NCBI RefSeq assembly: GCF_001039355.2
Contig: NW_019775536.1
Location: 509,543 to 573,542 of the forward strand
Direction of reading: 5' to 3'
DNA length: 64,000 nt
DNA from: Lingula anatina
Lineage: Eukaryota; Brachiopoda; Lingulata; Lingulida; Lingulidae
Shown: positions 23,401-35,900 of the stretch, in pieces
Position numbering within the stretch: the stretch's first letter is position 1
Layout: each line of letters opens with the position of its first letter
The notes under the pieces: generated by a model
Database searches by the model: none
Told to the model about the DNA's origin: nothing
What the model saw: the letters and a program-made list of their open reading frames with translations, nothing else
Translations under genes and position numbers: made by a program

Positions 23401-26400
23401 AGTCTGATCTCTAGTAATTTGGCTTCCATACCTCTTACTAGAGAGATCACTTTGATATATATATATATTTAGGTAAAATTTTGCTGGTTTAGCAGATCCC
23501 AGATCTCTGCCCATGAAACAAACATAAGAATGAGGGAGCAGTTGGGCAATGACCTATGGAAAAATTACCCTTGATTTACATAATCTAAATGCTGAGTGCC
23601 GTGTGGGACAATAGCAAATGCTGTTCATGACAACATCCTGTTTTTTCTCAGTATGAAGTGGGACAACGGCAGATGCTGTTATGACAACATCCTGTTTTTT
23701 CTCAGTATGAAGTGTAATAATTAACCTCCTTTTCAAACCACACAACATATTTATTTATTATTTCCTGTTTTTGTTAGCAGATACAACTCAGAGAAGTGGA
23801 AGTATTTTCTTCCTTGTACCTGAGGCACATGAATGAAGCACCATATTGAAGACATGTCTGTGTATACTAGTTCTGTGTATAGTGTGCCAACGTTTGAGTG
23901 CTTGCCCGTCTTTGAGGTGGTATGCAATTTTATTCACTGCCTGAAGCACTGCTTGTAAACCAAACCAACATTTGTACTACGAAAACATATTTTCAAAAAG
24001 CCAATTTGATTGCAAGTAGGGATGTTCATGAGCAGAGGTTTGCCTGTGATATGAATGAAGTCATCTTATGATCCAGGCCCGTAGCCAGGAGGGGTTCGGG
24101 GGGTTCAAAAGAACCGCCCTTTTTGCTGGGAAAAGGTCCACTTTGGATAAAATTAGATCTAGGTACATGAAGGTTTTATGGTAAAAGGTCCACTTTTTCA
24201 GAAAACGAACCCCCCCCCCCCCATTTGAAATTGCTGGCTACGGGCCTGTGATCCATAAAACATGACATAATAAACAAACAGGACATAAACAGTCTGGAGT
24301 CAGTGTACTACCATGAATAACTAGGGCCCAGTGAGAGGAAAAAAAACGCGAGGCAGATTAAGACGTATAACTGGGCATAGTTTGATAACTGTGACTAACA
24401 GAGTGAGACGTATTGAAGAACATATTGTCCATAAGGTCTGGTCGGAAAATTTGCTCAGAAATGAATATGCTTTTCCATGTTTGCGAGTGTAAAATATTTT
24501 GAGTGTTATAAATCCCGAATGTCCCAAAGTAATAACTTTTGGGTCCGGTAACTTCATATTACTTCCCAATATGCCATAATTTAAACATTTAGACTAGACA
24601 TTTTTCTCTATCCATGGGGTGAGTTGGCCAGCCAATAGGAGCAGTCAATTTGCAACCTCATCTCTTGTGACCTAACATAGAAAAGCTAGTAGAGCACTGC
24701 TAAACAACCAAGTCAATCTCTACAAAAAGGCCAAGGTCAAATTAGCCTTATTAATGGCAATATAGACCTTCCTATTGGTCAAAAGGTATAAATTGTTCCA
24801 AAAAAACAAAGAGGTATGCCTTTTACTGACAACTTAGGGATATTTGGCACATTAGGTTTGGTTAGCCATAGCAATATTATTAAGCAATATTATACTTCTT
24901 TTAGCAAAATCTATTCACAGAAATTACACTTGTGAAAATGAAAATGGTTTGAAATGATATCTAGGGACGCATTATATACTAATAATGTCAGTGAACTCAA
25001 TTATTAATTACCCCACATCAAAGAATAAGACATGATTGCACCGAATTTTAATACAGGATGCATGGTATGAGTCATCACCTCTGACAACCTCTTGAAATAA
25101 TTGTTCTAATAAACCTTAGGTTTTTAAGTTCAAATATTAACAAAAGATTGGCAAAATTATACAGCTCATATTTTTCATAAATAAAATTTTATACACTGAC
25201 TTTCTGTGAAAAACAGTTCAAGCCCTACCTTTGAAAGCTGCATGGCATCTGCCATGGCCGAGGCAAGGATGGCCTTAGCAAGAGTAGACGTGAAATCAGC
25301 CAAGGTCAAGGTCACTGAAGAATCTGGGGGGAAAAGAAAGAGCACAAAATGGATTTCTCTTCACCAATTTTAAATTGGTTGTCCTAGGTAGCATAAACAA
25401 AATTCATAAATTCTCAATCCTGATGTCAGAATTTAAAATTTATTTACTTTTGACCTTTGATCTGAAGATTTGAAACAAACCACATTAAAGTCATACTTTA
25501 AGGTTATCAATTTCACTAAAACTTCCCCTATCTTATTAAATTTGTCCTCTAAGCTCTAACATCAAACAAAAAAATGGAAAATATAAATAGTTAACTATAA
25601 ATACTATTCAACTTCAGTGCATTTTTCTTACTGTCAAATACCAAATATTGTCCATCTAACAAATCAGAATTAGAAATCAGTACCAGATACAGTTATTATT
25701 ATGACTAATGTGTTTGTCATGTACCAGTTCTGGGCAATAAAAGTTAAGCAGAGGATGACAGAAAGAGAAGAAGGGCAGACTAGATATAAAGTGCCATGGA
25801 AAACAGAGATATCCATTTTCAACTCATCTGAATGTGCCACTCTTTCACTACAATGATAGTTTAAACAAGATCAAATTCAATCACGTTAAGTAATTTCGGG
25901 AAACTTTATTCATTATACCAACCCTCCACCAATTCTTCAACTGCTGTAAAATATTCTGACTCTTCTGATTGGCTTAATGAGAAGTCACATGACCCAAACT
26001 GACCAACTGTCTGCCTTGTTTCAATTTCAGATTGTTTGAATCCTACAAGAGCCTTGTTAACTTCTCGAAGGACCATATCTGCTGTGTACTGCTTGTACGC
26101 CCCCTGGTGGCCAAATCTAGTGGCGTCGATGGCACACACTACTACATCTTGCTGTAAAATATCATTTTTGGACTTATTTCATATCTTATAAAAATATCAA
26201 ACCTGAAAGATTGGCTGTAAGCCAGTAATGAGTGCTGAATATTGATAATAAACACCATTAAAAGGAAAGTTTAAGGAAAAACCTCTCCTTGGTTTTGTTT
26301 TATTATTAATTTTTACAGTCAATCATATCTTTGTCACAGCAATCTGTAAGCACAAAGTTATTTTTTTTCTGGATGTTAGATTTGATGGAATTAACAAATG

Positions 26401-27242
26401 TGCCTGAAATGATAAACCTCAAAAGTCATAACCTTAATGCTTAAAACTTGTTTTTATATAGGATAAAGTCAAATCAGTCTCACCTTTTCTTCCACATGAT
26501 GATCACCAGCAAATCTGAAGCTCTCGGCATATCCCGTGTAGTCACTGAACTGGGTGGTTCCCTCTATACTAATCGCCTCATTGTCCATCATGAATTCCAT
26601 AAATAGCAAAGAGGCTATCAGTTCTGGACTGATGCAGAAACGGATTTCTTCCTAAAATCAATTTTTGAATGACAGTTTAATGCATCAGCCTCATTACATC
26701 TGGTATATTAATAGAGATCAGCTGACGAGAAAAAAACAAAACTTACTTTCAGTTTGGATTATTTGTACATACAGTCATCTTCACTAAGTGTTACTAATGT
26801 TTTCAAAGATACAAATCTATAGACTGGTGCAAAATTCTGACACCTACAAACATTGCTTCTTATAGCTTACTATAAGATTTCCAATTAAAAATCAAAGGTC
26901 AAGGTGAAGGTCACTTACCTGGACCCTGCCACCCACTAGGACTCCGCCTCCTATGAACCGGTTGGCAAAATCAACCTAAATTTTTAGAATTAAACAAATA
27001 TTGACAAGAAATTCACCCAGAAAGCAAAGACCTACGAAAAGAAAGCTTAATTCTCATTATCTATTAAATAATTAATTAATGGATCAACAACAACAAAAGC
27101 ATATGTCCTGACATATTTTCTGTTTGCATGTAAGTCAAGAACAACCCTCAAAATAACGTGTACAGAGAAAGTACAAACAGTGTGCATATGCATGCACACA
27201 TTCTCTAGCATGCACACACACAAACACACACACACATACATG

Positions 27243-27282
<40 letters not shown>

Positions 27283-30200
27283 NGTAAAGAAAGTTTTTTT
27301 GTAAAAAGGCCCACTTTTTCAAAAAACCAACCCCCCCCCCCCCCCCCCCCATTTGAAATTGCTGGCTACGGGCCTGTGATCCATAAAACATGACATAATA
27401 AACAAACAGGACACAAACAGCCTGGAGTCAGTGTACTACCATGAATAACTAGGGCCTAGTGAGAGGGAAAAAAATACCTGTGGCGTATGTAGACGTATAA
27501 CTGGGCATAGTATGATAAGTGTGACTAACAGAGTGAGACGTATTGGAGAACATATTGTCCATAAGGTCTGGTCGGAAAATTTGCTCAGACATGAATATGC
27601 TTTTCCATGTTTGTGAGTGTAAAATATTTTGAGTGTTATAAATTCCGAATGTCCCAAAATAATTACTTTTGGGTTCGCTAACTTCATATTCCTTGCCAAT
27701 ATGCCATAATTTGAACATTTGAACTGGAATTTTTTTCTCTATCAATGGGAGTCGGCCAGCCAATAGGAGCAGTCAATTTGACACCTCATCTCTTGTGACC
27801 TAACATAGGAAAGCTGGTAGAGCACAAGTGAGTACTGCTAAACAACCAAGTCAATCTCTACAAAAAGGCCAAGGTCAAATTAGCCTTATTAATGGCAATA
27901 TAGACCTTCCTATTGGTCAAAAGGTATAAATTGTTCCAAAAAAAACAAAGAGGTATGCTTTTTACTGACAACTTAGGGATATTTGGCAAATTAGGTTTGG
28001 TTAGCCATAGAAATATTATTAAGCAATATTATACTTCTTTTAGCAAAATCTATTCACAGAAATTACACTTGTGAAAATGAAAATGGTTTGAAATGATATC
28101 TAGGGACGCATTATATACTAATAATGTCAGTGAACTCAATTATTAATTACCCCACATCAAAGAATAAGACATGATTGCACCGAATTTTAATACAGGATGC
28201 ATGGTATGAGTCATCACCTCTGACAACCTCTTGAAATAATTGTTCTAATAAACCTTAGGTTTTTAAGTTCAAATATTAACAAAAGATTGGCAAAATTATA
28301 CAGCTCATATTTTTCATAAATAAAATTTTATACACTGACTTTCTGTGAAAAACAGTTCAAGCCCTACCTTTGAAAGCTGCATGGCATCTGCCATGGCCGA
28401 GGCAAGGATGGCCTTAGCAAGAGTAGACGTGAAATCAGCCAAGGTCAAGGTCACTGAAGAATCTGGGGGGAAAAGAAAGAGCACAAAATGGATTTCTCTT
28501 CACCAATTTTAAATTGGTTGTCCTAGGTAGCATAAACAAAATTCATAAATTCTCAATCCTGATGTCAGAATTTAAAATTAATTTACTTTTGACCTTTGAT
28601 CTGAAGATTTGAAACAAACCACATTAAAGTCATACTTTAAGGTTATCAATTTCACTAAAACTTCCCCTATCTTATTAAATTTGTCCTCTAAGCTCTAACA
28701 TCAAACAAAAAAATGGAAAATATAAATAGTTAACTATAAATACTATTCAACTTCAGTGCATTTTTCTTACTGTCAAATACCAAATATTGTCCGTCTAACA
28801 AATCAGAATTAGAAATCAGTACCAGATACAGTTATTATTATGACTAAGGTGTTTGTCAGGTACCAGTTCTGGGCAATAAAAGGTAAGCAGAGGATGACGG
28901 AAAGAGAAGAAGGGCAGACTAGATATTTAGTGCCATGGAAAACAGAGATATCCATTTTCAACTCATCTGAATGTGGCGCTCTTTCACTACAATGATGGTT
29001 TAAACAAGATCAAATTCAATCACATTAAGTAATTTCGGGAAACTTTATTCATTATACCAACCCTCCACCAATTCTTCAACTGCTGTAAAATATTCTGACT
29101 CTTCTGATTGGCTTAATGAGAAGTCACATGACCCAAACTGACCAACTGTCTGCCTTGTTTCAATTTCAGATTGTTTGAATCCTACAAGAGCCTTGTTAAC
29201 TTCTCGAAGGACCATATCTGCCGTGTACTGCTTGTACGCCCCCTGGTGGCCAAATCTAGTGGCGTCAATGGCACACACTACTACATCTTGCTGTAAAATA
29301 TCATTTTTGGACTTATTTCATATCTTATAAAAATATCAAACCTGAAAGATTGGCTGTAAGCCAGTAATGAGTGCTGAATATTGATAATAAACACCATTAA
29401 AAGGAAAGTTTAAGGAAAAACCTCTCCTTGGTTTTGTTTTATTATTAATTTTTATAGTCAATCATATCTTTGTCACAGCAATCTGTAAGCACAAAGTTAT
29501 TTTTTTCTGGATGTTAGATTTGATGGAATTAACAAATGTGCCTGAAATGATAAACCTCAAAAGTCATAACCTTAATGCTTAAAACTTCTGTTTTTATATA
29601 GGATAAAGTCAAATCAGTCTCACCTTTTCTTCCACATGATGATCACCAGCAAATCTGAAGCTCTCGGCATATCCCGTGTAGTCACTGAACTGGGTGGTTC
29701 CCTCTATACTAATTGCCTCATTGTCCATCATGAATTCCATAAATAGCAAAGAGGCTATCAGTTCTGGACTGATGCAGAAACGGATTTCTTCCTAAAATCA
29801 ATTTTTGAATGACAGTTTAATGCATCAGCCTCATTACATCTGGTATATTAATAGAGATCAGCTGACGAGAAAAAACAAAACTTACTTTCAGTTTGGATTA
29901 TTTGTACATAAAATCATCTTCACAAGTGTTACTAATGTTTTCAAAGATACAAATCTATAGACTGGTGCAAAATTCTGACACCTACAAACATTGCTTCTTA
30001 TAGCTTACTATAAGATTTCCAATTAAAAATCAAAGGTTAAGGTGAAGGTCACTTACCTGGACCCTACCACCAACTAGGACTCCACCTCCTATGAACCGGT
30101 TGGCAAAATCAACCTAAATGTTTAGAATAAAACAAATATTGACAAGAAATTCACCCAGAAAGCAAAGACCTACGAAAAGAAAACCTATTTATCATTATCT

Positions 30201-30392
30201 ATTAAATAATTAATTAATGGATAAACAACAACAAAAGCAAATGTCCTGACATATTCTCTGTTTACATGTAAGTCAAGAACTTTCCTCAAAATAACGTGTA
30301 CAGAAAAAGTACAAACAGTGTGCATATGCATGTACACATTCTCTAGCATGCACACACACAAACACACACACACACACACACACACGTGCATG

Positions 30393-30458
<66 letters not shown>

Positions 30459-32883
30459 CCCACAACTCTACCTGTATTGCCTCTGATCCAACATCTTCAA
30501 TTTTCCTGTCATGATGGACATGAATCTGACACAGAGGCTTCTCACAGTCCACCCAGGCAGTCAAATCTGGTGTCTCGTCTTTTTTCAGCACCTAGAAGAA
30601 AACAATTATCAAAATTCATGATGTCTCATCTTTTTTCTGCACCTTGAGGAAGCAATTAACAGATTTCATGGTGTCTCATTTTTCTAAACACCTGAAGGAT
30701 AACAAGTATAAGATTTCATGGTGGTCATCTTTTTTTTTATTCAGACCCTGTTTCAATTGTCATGCTATTGTAGTGAAGTGTCATGTTATTGTGGTCTAGT
30801 GTCACCTTATGGTGTATTTACTCATCATTCTTCACCAGTACAAGCTGGTGCAGAAGTTCTAATCAATATCACATTCAATTCATGGCACATCCAATGTCCC
30901 AATTGTGTAAGAATTGATCATCATTGCATTAGCTGTTACAGCAGTCTTGTATACAGAGAAACTACTGGTTTATATATAATATATCACAATCAAGGCTCCT
31001 CCTGCCACTTAGCTTGGGAATGCTTTTCTCAGCTATTGCAATTAAAAAACCCAAATCAAAGTCTCTATTTCTTTTCCATTCTCTATAAAATCTGTTTTAC
31101 TTTTTTTTTACATTTCTTGTAGTGCAAGTCCTCAAGACCATCTTTAAAGTATTCCCCATGTCTGTGCACATGTTACCAGTTGTTTGGTCTTCTGCATGTC
31201 AACTTACTAGTAACCTTTTGTCCAACTTAACCTTTTGCTAGATGTTATGCAGAGATTCCAATGTTTTGTCCTTTATCACAAGGACATGTTCAGGGAACTG
31301 TCACTGCAGGTGACACTGCTGGTGGTATTGCAGTTGTCACCTGACAATCAGCACAGAATCTCTGCAAAACATCTAGCAGACCTAAGTGAGTATCCAGTAT
31401 CAGAGTTCAGATCTATGTGAGTATCCAGTATCAGAGTTCAGATCTACATGAGTGTCCAGTATTAGAGTTTAGATCTACGTGAGTGTCCAGTATTAGAGTT
31501 TAGATCTATGTGAGTGTCCAGTATTAGAGTTTAGATCTATGTGAGTGTCCAGTATTAGAGTTCAGATCTATGTGAGTGTCCAGTATCAGAGTTCAGATCT
31601 ATGTGAGTGTCCAGTATCAGAGTTCAGATCTATGAGTGTCCAGTATCAGAGTTCAGATCTATGTGAGTGTCCAGTATTAGAGTTTAGATCTATGTGAGTG
31701 TCCAGTATTAGAGTTTAGATCTATGTGAGTGTCCAGTATCAGAGTTTAGATCTATGTGAGTGTCCAGTATTAGAGTTTAGATCTATGTGAGTGTCTAGTA
31801 TTAGAGTTTAGATCTATGTGAGTGTCCAGTATTAGAGTTAAGATCTATGTGAGTATCCAGTATCAGAGTTCAGATCTATAGATATGTGAATGTCCAGTAT
31901 TAGAGTTTAACTTAATATCAGTACATCATAACTGGATGATATGAATCATATTAATTTACATTTGATTTACCTTTCGTATGTAGCGGATATCTCCAGCCAT
32001 GTGGAAGTCCGCCAATGCTACCCTGTTAAAGTAGTGGAGTATACACCTCAGCTTGGCACTCTGGGAAGGGCTGGAAAAAAATACACAGCACCGATACAGC
32101 ACTGATACATTTTTATGAAATTGTTTTGATTTTTATAAAACCCATAACTTCCCTTGCTGCCCACAACAGGTCATTATAATTCACTATTGACATACTGTGA
32201 TTTATATATCATTTATATATATGTATATTCATAAAAACAAAAAAAATTCAATTAACAAAAAAGTTCAAGACAACTTTTTTTTTCTATCACAGCCACTCAT
32301 ACATATTGTATATATATATATGCATACAGTATATATTGTATATATATGTACCTACATATGCATCTTGTTGGATTCTCATGACAGTTGTTATCAACCCTCA
32401 GCTAAATACAAGTCACAATCTGCTCTAAGTAACATCTGTGGTTCTAGAATACCTGGCAGTCTAACAACATAACTTAGGCCTGGTCTGAACCTATATACTA
32501 GTATAGTGCTTTACAACATAACTTATACCTGGTCTGAACTTGTCTACAGTGTTTTACAACATAACTCAGGCTTGGTCTGAACTTGTCTATAGATTGCTTT
32601 TTACAACATAACTTTGGCTTGGAATAAACTTGTCTATAGTGTTTTACAAGATAACTTAGGCTTGGTATGAACTTGTCTATAGTGTTTTAAAACATAACTT
32701 AGGCCTAGTCTAAACTTGTCCACAGTGTTTAAATTTAATTAGCATTCCTCCCTAGAAGATTACCTATCACCTTTAATAAGATCAAGAGGCTGGCATAGCA
32801 ATCTCCTGTGACAGCATACTTAGGTACTACAGCCTAGGGCCTTATACAGATAGCACACTTCTGGTCTTTGCTGAAGTCAATTG

Positions 32884-32929
<46 letters not shown>

Positions 32930-32946
32930 CGTGTGTGTGTGTGTGT

Positions 32947-32982
<36 letters not shown>

Positions 32983-35900
32983 GAAGACAGAGCAAGACAT
33001 TTACATGTGGCAACTACTTTCATTCAACCTGAACTATACATCTAAATTTTTACAGCTGTCACCTTCAGTTACAATAATAAAGATCTGCTTCTCCCCTTGG
33101 CAATGACCGTCCAATTAAAAAGTGACCCACTGTCTTTAATCAAACTATTACCAGAACAAATACTAATCAACAATGGCAAACGCTACCATACACATGTGCC
33201 CAACTGTCACAAAACACAGACAAATACTGACCAACACAAACAACAAAGACTTCTCTACTTACAGAGCTGATTACAATATCATGCCTTCAGTGCAATTGCT
33301 TGATATCTTGTTTAAGTAATGCAGTAATTTGATTGGCATATATTCTATGCGGCTGTCACAAGGCAACTGTGAAGAAATATGGATCTGTCTTATCCAAATA
33401 TCTTTTATAACTTCTTATTATTTTATCATTTCTTCCTGAAGAAGAGCTGTACTTTCTTCATTTTTTTCTGTAAAATGAGTTGGGGGTTTGGAACTTTAGT
33501 TAACTTTGATAACCATATTTTAATATTCAAATTAGATTTTTAGAAGTTCTGTGTTTTATTTTTTTATGCCACATTTTTTTTTTTTTTTTTTTATCAAGTA
33601 AATGCACGGAACCAGCACCAGCATATCAGATCTATACAACATGGACGTAGGAAAATTGGACACATCAGGCAGCATGTGCCGAAGTAAATTCTTTACCAAT
33701 GATTAAAAAATAAAAATTTGGACACTTAAGTAACAATAGCAGTAGTAACACATAAACTTATCTTTGCAAATTAGCCATACTGAAAATCTTAGCTAAAATG
33801 GAACATATTCAACTTGCCATACTGTTTGTCTGAGCCCTTACAAAACATGCCAGGAGTCTGGACATATTGAAGAAACCTTTTAAAAACCTACAATCTGTAT
33901 AGGAAAGAAACCTCAGAACAGCACACAGTAATACTTCACACATTTCAAACATCTTATTTCATCTATTACATCTAGTACCTTACCCCAATATTTTATTCTT
34001 TCAAAATGTCTCATTTTCACTTACTGGTCTTTATGTATATTGAATTGCATCCAACCCACTTTTCAGAACATTCAATATATATTTTTTTTAGATATCATTA
34101 TAATAAGAAATATTATAGAACATATTAACTAAATTCTCAATTCAAAACTGCTGAGTAATTACCATAAAGGCTTACTTTTAGGAATTCTCCTTCAGTGCAC
34201 ACAAAAAACAGAGTGCTAAAATTCAAGTTTCTCTTCTTTACCACCTGTTTTATGAGACCTTTCTTCTCTCATTTGCCAAAATTGACAGAGACTGATGCCT
34301 GCATGTCTTTCATCTCTTTTATGCTCCTGTATTAGTACAAAAGTGGCTTTCCACAACTGACAGTTATGAATTTCAGAGAAAAAAGTGGGCAAATAAAAAT
34401 AGAAATATATGAAATATTAGTTTGTGTTAGGAGAGAGAGAGTTCTGGGGAGGGGGCTCTGAGCTACCATTTATATTACATCTGTATAGATCTGCAACTCC
34501 ATTATAATTTTCATTAAGTCAAAGTAGCCTCTTTTCAGGTTGTTTTCTTTCCCACACTTATATTAACTTATCACTACTAGTATCTACAATGCCGTAGGAT
34601 TTAATACATCAATAGTTGAAGAAAAGAACAGCAATACCAGACATGGTCTGCAGTGAGTAAAATAAAAATTCCTCATCAAAATAACATGTAAATGTTGAAC
34701 TGTCTATAGCTACTAATTGCAGTTCACTTCTAGTGATTACATGGGTGACGTCTATGACAAGAGCAATACTAGACAGTATAATTGCCTATCTCTGCATTTT
34801 TTATAAGAAATGAAACATCTGTGACAAAAGAGTAATCAGAATTATCACAAGGCCACAAGAAGGACTGGAATTTGCTTACTGCTGAGCGATATATATCTTT
34901 ATCTGCACGCAGCAGTAAAGATAAATCTGCCATTGTACAGCTGAATTAATATTATAGAAATTATTCACTTCTTGAAATTCATCTAAAAAAGTTTCTTCTA
35001 AATCTGTCCTATGCAATCAATACCTGACTACACTCTCTTAGCAGCTAGCTATAGTGAGCACCAAGTGACTGGACTTACAGACATATTACTTGACTTAAAG
35101 TTACAAAATATGAAGTCAATTTTGGCCACAAAACCCAACCAAATGCCATTGTTTCATTTCAAATAGCATTAAAACTTTAAGAAATACCAAATGGCATCAT
35201 TTCACATTTAAAAAAAAAAAAAACTTTGAATGGATATTTTCCATGGATATGGGCTATATATAAGCCTTGGCCTTTCACCATAGCTTATATTTGAATTTAA
35301 TTATAATGCTATTGGCCCTGAAGCAGTATTGGGTCATATATAACTACGTCATATTGTGAACTTTTATGAACTGAGAGAGGGCTAAATAAGCCAGATTTTA
35401 TGACTAAAAATCAAAATAAGGTGCAGTTTTAAAAGCTTCCTTTGGCCTATGGATGGATTTAATGGGTTTTTCCCTTGGCATGATGACTTTATAAGAGCCA
35501 TATTAGAAACTAGTCGAAGTGGATATAAGAAACTTGTAGAAGTAGATTATATGTGTTATAGGGAATCCACGCTCACTTCATATGTAACTTTATAGAAAGC
35601 ATTGCCAAGTGGGTTTACACAGACATTTTAAAGATTGATCACACGGAATCATAACTCTCACACATAAAGCATACTAGGAGTTACATATCACGCAATTATT
35701 GTATCCATAACTTACACCAGACAAAACTATATTTATATCTGAACAGACAATACTGCAATGACAACCAAACACACTAACGGGCTTCAACTCGTTGGTTCTT
35801 CTTTTGGAAATTTGAAACTAAAGCCTTCATAAACATATATTTTACCCCCCCCCCCTCCCAAACCCACCCACCTAGACACCCTCCCACTTCCACTTAAAAT

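Larger units (their letters stand above)
20788..25228 (-). other. PARG intron with several repeats
   Basis: A 4.4-kb intron. It holds an inverted-repeat element (21448-21618), a 50-bp tandem duplication near 23600-23715, the CAGGCCCGTAGCCAG element at 24074-24248, and the start of duplication 2. No exon candidate was seen. Confidence 0.7.
24163..27282. repeat. Direct duplication 2, copy A (PARG catalytic exons)
   Basis: About 3.1 kb repeated at 27284-30470 with an 'n' at 27283. Copy A stops inside a (CA)n run and copy B starts inside the CAGGCCCG element, so both breakpoints lie in repeats. The exon differences I found are silent, consistent with two alleles. Confidence 0.9.
27284..30470. 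repeat. Direct duplication 2, copy B
   Basis: Second copy of 24163-27282. This copy continues through the (CA)n run into the upstream PARG exon at 30472-30591, which is single-copy. Confidence 0.9.

Noticed and set aside
23554-23748. Open frame with a repeated HTEKKQDVV segment
   Set aside because: Produced by the 50-bp tandem duplication in the PARG intron.
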